Assembly: GCA_964019335.1 (NCBI GenBank)
Contig: OZ025665.1
Span: 476,398-540,397, forward strand
Direction: 5' to 3'
Source: Diplonema japonicum
Lineage: Eukaryota; Euglenozoa; Diplonemea; Diplonemida; Diplonemidae
DNA length: 64,000 nucleotides
In this document: positions 27,481 through 36,826 of the stretch, one piece after another
Numbering within the stretch: position 1 is the first letter of the stretch
Layout: each line of letters begins with the position of its first letter
Translations under genes and position numbers: made by a program
The notes under the pieces: model-generated
Told to the model about the DNA's origin: nothing
Database searches by the model: none
The model's input: the letters and a program-made list of their open reading frames with translations, nothing else

Positions 27481-29018
27481 GCGATGGTCGTCTCTAATGT
27501 AAAGTGCGGCCGGTGTTTTCCCAAACAAACAGCTTCTGGGGCCGCTACAGCGGGTTAATGGGAACAAACCGCATTGCATGCATCCTTAGATGTGACATGA
27601 GGAGGGCAGAGTTGGAACAAGCTAATAATTCCCCAGAGGGGGAAAAAAAAAAAATATAGATACGTATTTAAAAAAAAAAAAAAAAAAAGGAAATGGAAAA
27701 GGAGCAAGAATTCGGGAATAAAAAAATAAAAAAATAAAAAAATAAATAAAAACTTATCGCACCGATGCTGCTCATGGTTCGCATCCATCGTGTCTTGTTG
27801 GCAGCCTCTAGGCACCACTCTATATGGAGCTTCATCTCTATTCGGTATGCCCGTTGTGCAGAGGTTCGTCCTCCGGCTTGTTAGCCCGCAACGCGTGTCC
27901 CAGTACCTCCGTGTAACTCCAGTACCGCTCCCCCACACGTCAAAGAAAAAAAAAAGGGGAAAAAAAAAAAAAGACAGAAGAGGCCCAAAAAGGGCTGATG
28001 ATGGATCGTTAAAAAAAGGGGGGGGGGGTTGTGAAGGAAAACGGTAAGAAAACTTTTTCGATGAAGACTACGACAGCGCAGGGCGCGTTCCAGTTTCGAA
28101 GAAAAAAAAAAGGAAAAAAAAATCAGAATTTAAACCAATTTTAAACCAAAAAAGGTATTACAATAAGTAGGGGCCGCGTTTTTACAAAAGACCAGTCAGC
28201 GCCACGTGGGTGGCATCATACCTTGCGGGAATGGTAGGTATTTAAGCGGGGAGGTGTCGCCATCTGAACGCCACCCCCCCCTCCCCTCCCCCTAAAAAAA
28301 CACCTCACACATGTGCCCGAAGAGACGATACTGGCTATTGCTAAAAACTTTCTTTTTTCCACTATACGCACGATTTAAAAAAAAAAAAAAAAAAAAAAAA
28401 AGAGAGAGAGAGGAAAGGGTAGGGGAAATTTAAAAAAATTCATATAAACTTTTTTTTTATTGACTTGTGCGGTACCCTTGACTTTGGTACCCCACTTCAA
28501 TATAGTTTTTAAAGAATTTTGTTTAATAAATATTTTTTTTAGTAATATTTCTTTTTCTTTTTTTTTTAAACTTTTTTTTTGAAAAAAAAGGTTACGGGTT
28601 GTATATCGTTCAAATAAGCGACCTTTTATAGGTTGGTCTACACAGAGAGAGGAGAAATAGCTAAAGAGGGGGAAAAAGGGGGGGGGGGGGTGTCTTTTGA
28701 CAAAGAAGGGAACCTGCAGTATGTGATAGGATCGCCTTTAAAAAAAAAGAAAAAGAACCAGAGTTTAAAGTTAGCCTTCTCATAAAAAAAAAAAAAAGAT
28801 TAGCAGCAAATACCTGCCGTAAGGGGTGCAAGAATCGGGGGGACAGGCACTATCAGACTTTAACAAATTGAATATACAAAGTCCTTTTGCACACGGAGGG
28901 AGTTAAACCCCACCCCACCCACTCCCTCTTGCACATCTTACGTTTAATTCTTTCTTTAAAAAAAAACTCATAGTAAAAGACAATCCCACTCGAGGACAGC
29001 CTCTTGTGGTGTGAGTTC
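27481..29018. other. Intergenic between relic and LINE-2
   Basis: Poly-A/T and poly-G rich. Around 27780-27945 composition is coding-like on the minus strand, with an open stretch RYWSYTEVLGHALRANK in one frame, but no complete exon model could be built. 28210-28227 is an 18-nt direct repeat of 36939-36956. Part of 28900-29018 may be the LINE-2 3' UTR. Confidence 0.4.
28210..28227. repeat. 18-bp direct repeat, copy 1
   Basis: GTGGCATCATACCTTGCG, identical to 36939-36956. The two lie on either side of LINE-2 and the micro-gene. Confidence 0.7.
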
Positions 29019-32000
29019 CTATCTATTAATGCTCCCCTTCTGGAGCATAGCCTTCGTTCCTATTGTCGCCTTTAAAGCTTTTCGTAGTCTCGACACGCGT
29101 TCTTTCTTGTATGTCCCTTTCAACTCCTGTAGCTTTTGCGCTGTCTGTCTTGCTGCGAAGATCGGTCTCCTGTTAAAGCCTATTGCAGCCTTGCCTCCGA
29201 TCGCTGTGAGCGACTTGACCCTCTTTGCCCCGTCCGCAGGGAAGGGGCGTCTTATCCGTCTCGTTCTGCACACTGCGTTGGCTCTCTCCACCAACAGCTT
29301 GATTCTGCGTGCCTTCCTCTGCATGTTGTAGACTCCCAGTGACTTTCCGGTTGTCTCCTCAAAGTCGAGTGCAAGTTCAGCTGCCGAAACCTCCGAGTCG
29401 GTGTCGCCCTCCACCCATCGCAGCTTTCCCATCCATTCCAGTAGTGGTTCCCCGAATTGCTCCAGCAGTCCCACCACTGTCCCCAGCTGTGCTGTCGTCG
29501 GTACCGGGGTCACTTTGCCTGTCACTTCCCGCTCCCATGGTAGCTTCTTGTTGCCGCCTTCTGCCTGCATCAGCCCTTCGTCCCGCTTTTCCACCACCAT
29601 TGCCAGGTATCGCTGCAGCTTCTCCAGGTGTTCGAACCCGTTCCCCCTTGGTAGGATGGCATGCAGCTCGAGGCAGAGCGGCCATCCCGTCCTGTCGCGC
29701 AGTGGTTCCATCTCCTCCCGTATCAGCTCCTCTCGTGCTGGCGGGCACTCGTACAGCTGGTGGCGTAGCAGTGTTACTGTGTCCGCATGCTTGGTCGGGC
29801 AGAGGTCACATTCAAATCCCGACTCGTCTTGTCCTTCATGCGCCGCTGGCTCGTCTTGATCTTCCTCTTCTTCGCTCCGTCCCTCGGACTCGTCGTCCTC
29901 CTTCGTGGGGGGTACACACTTTGGTCCTGCTCTGGCATACGGACTTAGGTAGGGGATCCCTCCCGCAATTACCCTCTTGATACAGAAAGCTAGATGGCGA
30001 TCTTTAGCTGTCCTCCAGAGGTCATTCGTTTTGGGATCTGCTCCTTCCCCGAGTCCGCTGACCGTCTTCCGTTCCGTTGCTAGTGTCGCACTCCTGGCTG
30101 CCCTTACAGCCGCCCTGAAGGCGCTTCCTCGCTTGGGCCACTCAAGTTCTGTGGCTATTTCCATCTTCTCCCAGTCCCATCCGATTCTCGGCATCCACCT
30201 GCATATCAGATTCCCCACCGGTCCCAGGGGGGTCCTCTGTGAGCCGTACCTCTGCACTATTTGTCGCACTCTCTGTCCAAGACCTGTCCTTTCCAGCGCG
30301 CTCGATATCACTTTTAGCGAGTGACAGATGACGTAGGACAACGGGTCATTGATGTGTCCTTTCAGCAAAACCGTATTCACCGCTGCAGGCGATCGTCCTC
30401 GGAAGTGAGGCCCCCATAGGTTGCAGGTCACTCTCGTTGTTAGCTTCTTCAGCGCCTCATCACTCGGAGGGGAGAACGGGCTGCTGTAGAGGCACGACGG
30501 CAAGACCGATGTTCCAATCAGGTATCCTTTTGTTTCGAAGGACAGGCTTGTCCCTCCCAGCCGGTCTAGCTTGTTGGCCGCTTCCGTCGCTGGCTCGTTC
30601 CACGTCGTTCCTGTCCTGTTCGTGAACACCATCACGCCCAGTGCCTTGAACGACGTCACTGTTCTATAGGGGACTGCGACCTCTCTCCCTTTCTGTGTTA
30701 CTGTCCTATCACCCAGCACTTTTGACCGGAAGCCCTTCTTCGTGCCAAACGCTACCGTTTTCTCCGGGTTAAGCTTCATCCCAGTGAGTCCGCAGAACTC
30801 CAAAGTTCCGTTTACCGCAGCCTGCAAGGTCTTCTCCAACTCTGCCAGAAGGTACGTGTCATCTGCATAGGACAGAACCTCCGTTCCAGGTGCTTCCTTC
30901 TCGATTGTCCTGATCATCACCGCCAGTAAGGCGTTTATAATGATCACCGACAGCGGGCACCCCTGGAGTATCCCATTCGTTGCTTTAAAGGTGGCCCCTA
31001 TTCCTATGGGGAACTTGAATCTCCTCGAGATTTGCCCGTACATTCCTTGGAGTGCTCGTGCGATTGCTGGGTCTAGTCCCAGGGCCAGCATCAGTTCGTG
31101 CGACAATTGTTGCGGGACCAGGTCGAAGCACTTCCTGAAGTCCAATGCAAGTCCTTCTAGCGGCTCGTCCTCCACCAGTGCCAGTTCTAGCTTCGTGCAT
31201 AAGTCAATCAGCGCCGAGGTCGTGCTGTGTTTAGGCCTGAAACCATGTTGTCGTGGTGTGATCCACCTCTCCTGCCATTTCAGTACCTGCACCAGTCGTG
31301 CACTTGCCCACAGCCGGTAAATGGTACTGGTCACTGTGATCGGTCGGTGATCCAGAGGTGCCGTTCCTTCCCCCTTTGGGATGAGGGATACGAGTGCCGT
31401 CGTGACCTGCATCGGCCATTCGCCCGTCTCCTCTATCAAGTTGAAGAGGTCCGCAAACGCTTGTAGGATCGGAGCCGGCAGGCGCTTCAACTCACCAATC
31501 CGCCAGCCGTCCACGCCGCATGCCCCCTTGTCCGCTTTCTTACCGATCACCTCTTTCAGCAGCTTGGCGTCGATGGGGGCGTGTGCCATCGGGTTGCTCT
31601 TGATGTGCTCACCGTACCGTCTCTGGAACTCGTCGAACTGCGGCTCGTCTTCTGGTGTTCGTGCGCAGAAGATGTCCGACCACGCCGTCCGCATCACTTT
31701 GTCCATCTTCTTCAGGTTGGCCGTCACTCCCCCGTCTGCTGCATCCACTGTTTGTGTCCCTTGCTTGGTGCTGTTATTCATCCAGGCCGTCACGTGCCTT
31801 CTCTCCTTCGCGAAGTTTGTGCGGATCGAACGTTCGTAGGCACGCGTTTGTGCTCTTTTCCTGCTCGTTATCAGGTCAGCAAGCTCTCCCTCGGTGAAGC
31901 ATTCAGCCACTTCTAGGTCCTCCTGGATCACGTCTACGCTCTCTGCGTCGTCCACACGGCAGTGTTCTATCCCCAGCTCTCCTCCTAGCTTTGAGATGTT

Positions 32001-33371
32001 CCTCAACAAGTTACGGGTCTCTGTCGACATCACTCCGCAGCCTCCTTCCTCCTGCAGTCGCGATATCCTGTCTTGTCCTGCTCGTATCTTCTTCTTGAGC
32101 TTCTCGAGCCGTATCTGCCTGGTGGGGGCAGCCCCGACTGCCGTCCCCGTCGACCTCGCGCTTAGTTCCATGGGTATTGGCCTCCGCACGTTTCCCCTCC
32201 CTGTGTACGATCCTCGTGATGGTCCTTCGTACCCATGTAAGAGGTACGTCTCCGCCATGTTCGAGATTTCCGTCAGCGCTTCTGTCGGCTTCTTTGCTGC
32301 GATGTACTCCTTGTATCTCGACTCCTGCACCAGGTTTGCCGCCACCGCGGCAGGCGCTCTCTTCGTCTTCGGGATCTCCTGCGGCACCACATATCTCAGG
32401 ACTTCCTGGTGGAAGGCCGGGACGTTGAGGGTCACGGCCAAGCAGCGGTGATCTGAGCCCAGAATTGAGCCGTCCACCCTACAGTGTCTGAGGCCCTGCG
32501 CTGCCACCGCGTTCAACAAGATCCTGTCAATCCTTGTCCCACAGTTGGTCTTCACGAAGGTGTCCTCCAGTGGTGTCCCTTCCCGCCTCGCACAGAAGTC
32601 CGCGGCGTCAATCCAATCTGTCTGCAGGGCTTTCTTCAGTACTGGGGATCGGTGTTCATCGGTGTTGAAATCCCCCACCACCGCCACTGGCACGTTCCCA
32701 AGCTCAAACCTCAGGCGGTGCAGTATGTAGTTCAGGAGTTCCTCTCGCTTTCCCTTCTTGATGGGGTCCTGGCCGGAGTGGCAGTAGACGTTCACTATGT
32801 GGAACCAGCGTTTGTCGGCGTCTAGCGACACCTTGACGTGCGTCCACCGATCTTTGTGCGGTCCGCTCGTTTCACATCGAACTGCTGTCCTCGGCTTCTT
32901 CACCAGTGTTCCCAGCCCTCCTCGTTCTGCTATGGTCAGCGAGGTGACTCCCTTGGACTTCCTCCCCGGTTGCGGTTTGCTCCACAGCCTTTCGTACTGC
33001 TTCCCCCACTCGTCCTCTCTCAGTACTCGTTCTATTTCCAACTGCGTTTGCGCCGTGAGTGCCGTCTCCTGCATGCAGAACACATCCGGGAGGACACCCG
33101 CGTACTCTCCGAGACGGTTGTTCAATGACGATCCATTATGTGTTAGGATCGTGAAGCTATTCCCCGCTGGCGGGCGGGGCACGATGGGTCCCGGGTTTGG
33201 CTCTATCCCATCCACGACCAGTCGCTCGAATTTCTTTTCGGCTAACCCTTTTGGGTCATATTTCGATGGTTCAAGTGATGTTGATGATGATGATGTTACT
33301 GATGATATCGATTTTGATGATGATGAGGGGAGGGGATTGGCGCGTGAGTGGGGGTCATCGTTCACTTCATG
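29019..33371 (-). CDS. LINE-2 ORF2: endonuclease and reverse transcriptase, no ATG start
   Basis: About 1450 residues, open directly after the ORF1 TGA and in the same frame. The first codons are CAT GAA GTG AAC; no ATG occurs before the endonuclease motif MQETAL. A Ser-rich leader precedes the 2A-like motif GIEPNPGP (residues about 53-60 from the GTG at 33365). The endonuclease (about 70-320) has QETAL, GDFNTD, RIDRIL and an intact SDHR. RT (about 650-860) has HGFRPKHS, DFRKCFDLVP, GILQGCPLS and SYADDT near 832. A CDLC...H...C finger lies near 1182, then AELALDFEETTGKS as in LINE-1. Expression probably needs stop-codon readthrough or a non-AUG start. Confidence 0.85.
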   Translation of the reverse strand, partial: HEVNDDPHSRANPLPSSSSKSISSVTSSSSTSLEPSKYDPKGLAEKKFERLVVDGIEPNPGPIVPRPPAGNSFTILTHNGSSLNNRLGEYAGVLPDVFCMQETALTAQTQLEIERVLREDEWGKQYERLWSKPQPGRKSKGVTSLTIAERGGLGTLVKKPRTAVRCETSGPHKDRWTHVKVSLDADKRWFHIVNVYCHSGQDPIKKGKREELLNYILHRLRFELGNVPVAVVGDFNTDEHRSPVLKKALQTDWIDAADFCARREGTPLEDTFVKTNCGTRIDRILLNAVAAQGLRHCRVDGSILGSDHRCLAVTLNVPAFHQEVLRYVVPQEIPKTKRAPAAVAANLVQESRYKEYIAAKKPTEALTEISNMAETYLLHGYEGPSRGSYTGRGNVRRPIPMELSARSTGTAVGAAPTRQIRLEKLKKKIRAGQDRISRLQEEGGCGVMSTETRNLLRNISKLGGELGIEHCRVDDAESVDVIQEDLEVAECFTEGELADLITSRKRAQTRAYERSIRTNFAKERRHVTAWMNNSTKQGTQTVDAADGGVTANLKKMDKVMRTAWSDIFCARTPEDEPQFDEFQRRYGEHIKSNPMAHAPIDAKLLKEVIGKKADKGACGVDGWRIGELKRLPAPILQAFADLFNLIEETGEWPMQVTTALVSLIPKGEGTAPLDHRPITVTSTIYRLWASARLVQVLKWQERWITPRQHGFRPKHSTTSALIDLCTKLELALVEDEPLEGLALDFRKCFDLVPQQLSHELMLALGLDPAIARALQGMYGQISRRFKFPIGIGATFKATNGILQGCPLSVIIINALLAVMIRTIEKEAPGTEVLSYADDTYLLAELEKTLQAAVNGTLEFCGLTGMKLNPEKTVAFGTKKGFRSKVLGDRTVTQKGREVAVPYRTVTSFKALGVMVFTNRTGTTWNEPATEAANKLDRLGGTSLSFETKGYLIGTSVLPSCLYSSPFSPPSDEALKKLTTRVTCNLWGPHFRGRSPAAVNTVLLKGHINDPLSYVICHSLKVISSALERTGLGQRVRQIVQRYGSQRTPLGPVGNLICRWMPRIGWDWEKMEIATELEWPKRGSAFRAAVRAARSATLATERKTVSGLGEGADPKTNDLWRTAKDRHLAFCIKRVIAGGIPYLSPYARAGPKCVPPTKEDDESEGRSEEEEDQDEPAAHEGQDESGFECDLCPTKHADTVTLLRHQLYECPPAREELIREEMEPLRDRTGWPLCLELHAILPRGNGFEHLEKLQRYLAMVVEKRDEGLMQAEGGNKKLPWEREVTGKVTPVPTTAQLGTVVGLLEQFGEPLLEWMGKLRWVEGDTDSEVSAAELALDFEETTGKSLGVYNMQRKARRIKLLVERANAVCRTRRIRRPFPADGAKRVKSLTAIGGKAAIGFNRRPIFAARQTAQKLQELKGTYKKERVSRLRKALKATIGTKAMLQKGSINR
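33186..33212 (-). other. 2A-like motif of LINE-2 ORF2
   Basis: Encodes DGIEPNPGP. Against D-[VI]-E-x-N-P-G-P the Asp position is Gly, with an Asp one residue earlier; E and NPGP are intact. If readthrough joins ORF1 and ORF2, skipping here would release the endonuclease-RT. Confidence 0.5.
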
Positions 33372-35654
33372 TCACTTCGCGCATGCTCGGCAAACACACA
33401 CCATACAATCCTGCTGGAGGCACTTTACACCTTGTCTCTTCTTCGTGAGGGCCTCCCCACAAACACTGCATCCCGCGTCCCAGTGATGGAACACATTGTT
33501 GAAAACGTGTGAGCTCCCGGTCGCCTTGCAGATTCTCCAATCGCAATCTTCGTCCTCGTCCTCTCCCTCTGGTTCTCGTTCCATTTCCTCGTCTTCTTCT
33601 GTTGGTGGGGGTCCCAAGTCGTCGTCATCGTCCGTAAAGTCAAAAGATTGTTCTTTTCCTTGGGCTATTTTCTGTGCGAAGGTCTGTCCAAGGGGGGCCG
33701 GCCCGCTCTTAACCTGCTTCATCAGTTCCCCGATCTGTTTGGACATCATGTCCATTTGCGTCCCCATTTTCTGGACTTCCCTCTCCAGTCGGGCGTTTTC
33801 CTGCCTTAGCCTCTCTACCTCCGCTGTAGGTTTGACCTCCGGTGTCGGTCCTCCCGCGATCTTTTTAAGGGCGCGCTCGATGGCGGTGAGCCTGTCTTCC
33901 ACTGCAGAGGTTTGTTGTTTGTCCTCTGCTGTCTTTGTCTTCTGCGCTTTCTCAGTCGAGGCACCACCTGTGCTGGGGCGTGGTCCTGTCTGCTTTGAGT
34001 CCGATTGCTTTCCGTGTCTGGCGGGGTCGCTTGTGCTGGGCCGTGGTCCCCCCTGTGTCGGGCCATTCTTGAGAGCGTTCAGGAACGACTTTCCCGGTGT
34101 TGCCGCCCTGCCCCACACCTGGGTTGTCCTCGGCTTACCGTTCGGTGGTGGTCCCTCATCCTGAGCAATCCTGCAATGCAGAACGTCCCCCTGCGGTCCC
34201 GTAATACGGAGGGATGTCGTCGGCGGTTGCGGTCCTCGTATCAGCCAGCACTTCGTGTTGCCCGCCCAGCTGCCGCGCACTGGTACACCATTCCATCCTA
34301 TGGCCCGCAGGATGTGTCGCACCTGCACTTCCCCCGCCTCACGGTAGAGCCCCGAGAGTCTCCACATCGGCTCCCCGTGTTGTCCGCTCTTCCTCGTCTC
34401 CTCTCCGAGTATTCGGCTAAGCAGCGGAATCTTCCCTTCTTCTGTGGTTCTGACACCTAGTCTCCCGTCGGACTCCCTCAGGGCCAGGCCGTGTCCCTCG
34501 CCGAAGCTCAGCGCCTGTTCCAGCGTGGTCTCTTTCGGCAGCCATGCAACTGGCTGCGGCTTGCCATCCCTTGGTTTGATGAAGACCCCTTTGCTTCCGG
34601 ACCCCTTTACCATGTTGGCGAGCTCGACCTTCGGCAACGTCACCAGTGCGTCTACGTGGGGGTTCGGGCCGCTCGACACCTTGGACACTGCTATGATCGA
34701 CTCGAACTTGAGGACTTCTGTCAGCCACTTCCTTGGCGACGTTGCCGCCGTCTCCCACAGTGAAGAAGGTACATATGCCTTCGGTATGATTACCGCTGCC
34801 CTGCTGTAGTGCTCCCCTAACTTTACGTCCCGTGTGTCCTCCCTTGTGACGCGTTCTATTTTTCCGGATAGTAATAGCACGAACATCCGTCTGTTGGAGT
34901 ATGCCTTCCCATCTTGCAGAACGATGTCGTGCTTGTGTCTTCCTTCACCGTCCTTCTTCAGCAATAAGGCCTTGTTCCCCGTCCACTCCTGTCCTGCTGC
35001 CTCCTCCACGCACTTTTCACTGGCCATCGCTACCCCGTCCTTGCCCTCGAGTAACTCCTCCCACGTTACGAAAGGGACGTTGTACTGGTCGCTTTCTAGC
35101 TTCCACGCCCTTTCCTCCTTCTTCGTCATCCTTGCTTTTCGTTGTGGTTTGCCGACCACCGTCCACGCCTTCTTCTGTCCATCCGCTACGGGGACCCCTA
35201 CTTTTGGGGGGGTGAAGTCCGTAGCTGTCACCCCTTTCAGTGCCGACGGTGTCCTCGGCTCGATGACGCCGTAGAAGGACTTCCCGTCGAAGGCGATGTG
35301 GACCGGCTTCTGTCCCTTCTTCGGTTTCCCAGGCACCGGGTAGACGATGAAGGTGTCCCCTGAGAAGGTGGCGACGTTGATGTCCATCCGCGTGGCCCTA
35401 GCCACTGCCAGCACACAGACCAGGTCTGCGCTCGTCCCGTCCTTCGAGTGGGCGACACAGTACTCGTCGTAGTCTGTGCCTTCCTCAAGGAGCTTCGTGT
35501 ACTCCTTGTCGTTGCCCCGCAGCTCCTGCACCATGAGGCGCCGCACCTCATGTCCCTTCTTTCCCGTCTTCGACCCCGCCACCGCGTACAGCCCTCCGGC
35601 TCCTCCCTCCAGCCCCAGGCCGTACCCGCGTAACCCCGCTCGCAGTCTCTCCAT
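33372..35654 (-). CDS. LINE-2 ORF1: OTU-like and RRM-like protein with C-terminal zinc finger
   Basis: 760 residues from the ATG at 35654. The first ~130 residues parallel LINE-1 ORF1 and the OTU fold (GAGGLYAVAG where DGNCLFRALS is expected, EVRRLMVQELRGND, ADLVCVLAVARATRMDINVA, DGKSFYGVIEP), with catalytic Cys and His both absent. Around 440-490, WRLSGLYREAGEVQVRHILR to CWLIRG resembles the RRM-like part of LINE-1. A coiled coil (about 600-680) is followed by an acidic stretch and a Cys/His cluster (about 705-758: GCSVCGEAL, CLQQDCMVCVCRAC) that should bind zinc. It ends in TGA followed by CAT. Confidence 0.75.
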   Translation of the reverse strand: MERLRAGLRGYGLGLEGGAGGLYAVAGSKTGKKGHEVRRLMVQELRGNDKEYTKLLEEGTDYDEYCVAHSKDGTSADLVCVLAVARATRMDINVATFSGDTFIVYPVPGKPKKGQKPVHIAFDGKSFYGVIEPRTPSALKGVTATDFTPPKVGVPVADGQKKAWTVVGKPQRKARMTKKEERAWKLESDQYNVPFVTWEELLEGKDGVAMASEKCVEEAAGQEWTGNKALLLKKDGEGRHKHDIVLQDGKAYSNRRMFVLLLSGKIERVTREDTRDVKLGEHYSRAAVIIPKAYVPSSLWETAATSPRKWLTEVLKFESIIAVSKVSSGPNPHVDALVTLPKVELANMVKGSGSKGVFIKPRDGKPQPVAWLPKETTLEQALSFGEGHGLALRESDGRLGVRTTEEGKIPLLSRILGEETRKSGQHGEPMWRLSGLYREAGEVQVRHILRAIGWNGVPVRGSWAGNTKCWLIRGPQPPTTSLRITGPQGDVLHCRIAQDEGPPPNGKPRTTQVWGRAATPGKSFLNALKNGPTQGGPRPSTSDPARHGKQSDSKQTGPRPSTGGASTEKAQKTKTAEDKQQTSAVEDRLTAIERALKKIAGGPTPEVKPTAEVERLRQENARLEREVQKMGTQMDMMSKQIGELMKQVKSGPAPLGQTFAQKIAQGKEQSFDFTDDDDDLGPPPTEEDEEMEREPEGEDEDEDCDWRICKATGSSHVFNNVFHHWDAGCSVCGEALTKKRQGVKCLQQDCMVCVCRACAK

Positions 35655-35812
35655 ACTGCTCGTCCTCTGCTCTGCTTCCTTTTTTTTTTTTTTTTTTTTT
35701 TACTTCTTGTCAACTTCAATGTCTTCTTTTACCCTCTTTTAGCTCTCTTTTCTGCGATCTGCTTTCTCAACTTCTTTCAATTTTCTTTCTTTACAAACCG
35801 TATTACCTATTG

Positions 35813-35844
35813 ACTTTATTGGCACGATCGGACACCAATAAAGT
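35813..35844. repeat. Perfect 10-bp inverted repeat
   Basis: ACTTTATTGG and CCAATAAAGT with a 12-nt loop. It can form a hairpin in either strand; the AATAAA core may also serve as a polyadenylation signal. Confidence 0.6.
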
Positions 35845-36141
35845 ACAGAAACTGTAGCTTTAGAATCGTTGGTGAAAAAAAGGGCTCTGGGAGAAGGGAA
35901 AGAAAAGAGAAGAGAAGAAAAAGGTCAGTTGTCCTTTCCCCCTCTCTTTTCATGAAGCAGATAGATAGATAAGAAAATCAAACCATTAAAAAAATATAAA
36001 GCCTTGGGGAAATACTTAAAAAAATGTAAGTAGTGTGCGTTTTTTTTTTTTTTTTTTTTTTTTTTTTCCCGCCTTCATTTCGTCCCACAGCTTTTTCGGT
36101 TGATTAGGTGAGTGATAGTTAGAATAGTTGGATAAGTGTTT

Positions 36142-36231
36142 CTTTTGCTGCGGTAAGGGGGGAAATAATTAAAAGGACCGCTGTTTTTCTTTTTTTTTTT
36201 TGTGCTTTCCGTACCCCCCTTACCGCAAAAG
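36142..36231. repeat. 18-bp inverted repeat with a 2-nt bulge
   Basis: Arms 36142-36162 (CTTTTG, CT bulge, GCGGTAAGGGGGG) and 36214-36231 (CCCCCCTTACCGCAAAAG), separated by about 50 nt that include an AT-rich stretch. Confidence 0.6.
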
Positions 36232-36236
36232 TTTCG

Positions 36237-36271
<35 letters not shown>

Positions 36272-36525
36272 TTTCCGTTGAGAATGGGTGAAATTATTTG
36301 CTTTTTTTTTTTTTTTTTTTTTTTTTAAACTTAACTCCAGCAAAATTTTCGTGGGTGGGGGTGAAACTCACAATTCACTTTATGTCACCTGATTTTATTT
36401 TATTTTCACACTCGGACTTCTTTAAAGAAAATTAGGCCCGGGAGTGAAAAAATTCTGATAGCGCTAAAAATAAGAGACTAATTTAAGCAAAACCCTCCTA
36501 AAATACCTACCAAGGTTTCTTGGGG

Positions 36526-36826
36526 ATGGGCAAGAACCCGACTGCACAAGAGGCGGACGCAGCAGGGTTCACCCCCTGCCAAGAGCCATACGAAAAGGAG
36601 TGGGCACGCTTTTTGTGTGTTTCATAATTATAGGAAGGGAAAAAAAAGGGCCTGTCCGAAAGAAGAGGATTTTATTCGCTATTTCAATGACATGAACAAG
36701 TAAGGCCTCAACTCGGTTGTGAAGAGGAATTACAACAAGCAGTTACAAGACTACCCCCGACTAAAGGTCCCCCTCAAGAGGTTCCAAGAAGGCAAGTCAA
36801 CACAAAAGGCGAACATCAGCAAATGA
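36526..36826 (+). CDS. Predicted three-exon micro-gene of unknown function
   Basis: Exons 36526-36614, 36649-36699 and 36727-36826 with GT-AG introns of 34 and 27 nt give a 79-residue basic protein. It starts MGKNPTAQEADAAG and continues FTPCQEPYEKEWARFLACP, DFIRYFNDMN and PRLKVPLKRFQEGKS. Each single exon is too short to be obvious; joining them removes two stops, keeps phase and gives uniform, charged, helix-like text with two Cys 14 residues apart. It is the only plus-strand gene I can support. I recognise no homolog. An acceptor at 36631-36632 would also keep frame and add a few Lys-rich residues. Confidence 0.5.

Larger units (their letters stand above)
29019..35654 (-). mobile_element. 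LINE-2: full-length non-LTR retrotransposon
   Basis: Two long frames, ORF1 (35654-33372) and ORF2 (33371-29019), are in the same frame and separated by one TGA. The protein order matches LINE-1 (OTU-like and RRM-like ORF1; 2A-like motif, AP endonuclease, RT, C2HC finger), but the sequences are clearly divergent, so this is a sister family. Element ends are not defined; the 5' side is a T19 run near 35680 and the 3' side is AT-rich. The EN and RT catalytic motifs are all intact, so it could be a source element. Confidence 0.85.
35655..36525. other. Intergenic with homopolymers and two inverted repeats
   Basis: Contains T runs near 35680, 36041-36067, 36238-36267 and 36302-36326, and the two inverted repeats listed separately. 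No gene was recognised. Part may be the LINE-2 5' UTR. Confidence 0.45.

Noticed and set aside
36530-36600. tRNA-like GGTTCACCCC segment
   Set aside because: No acceptor or D-stem pairing, and it lies in the first exon of the plus-strand micro-gene.
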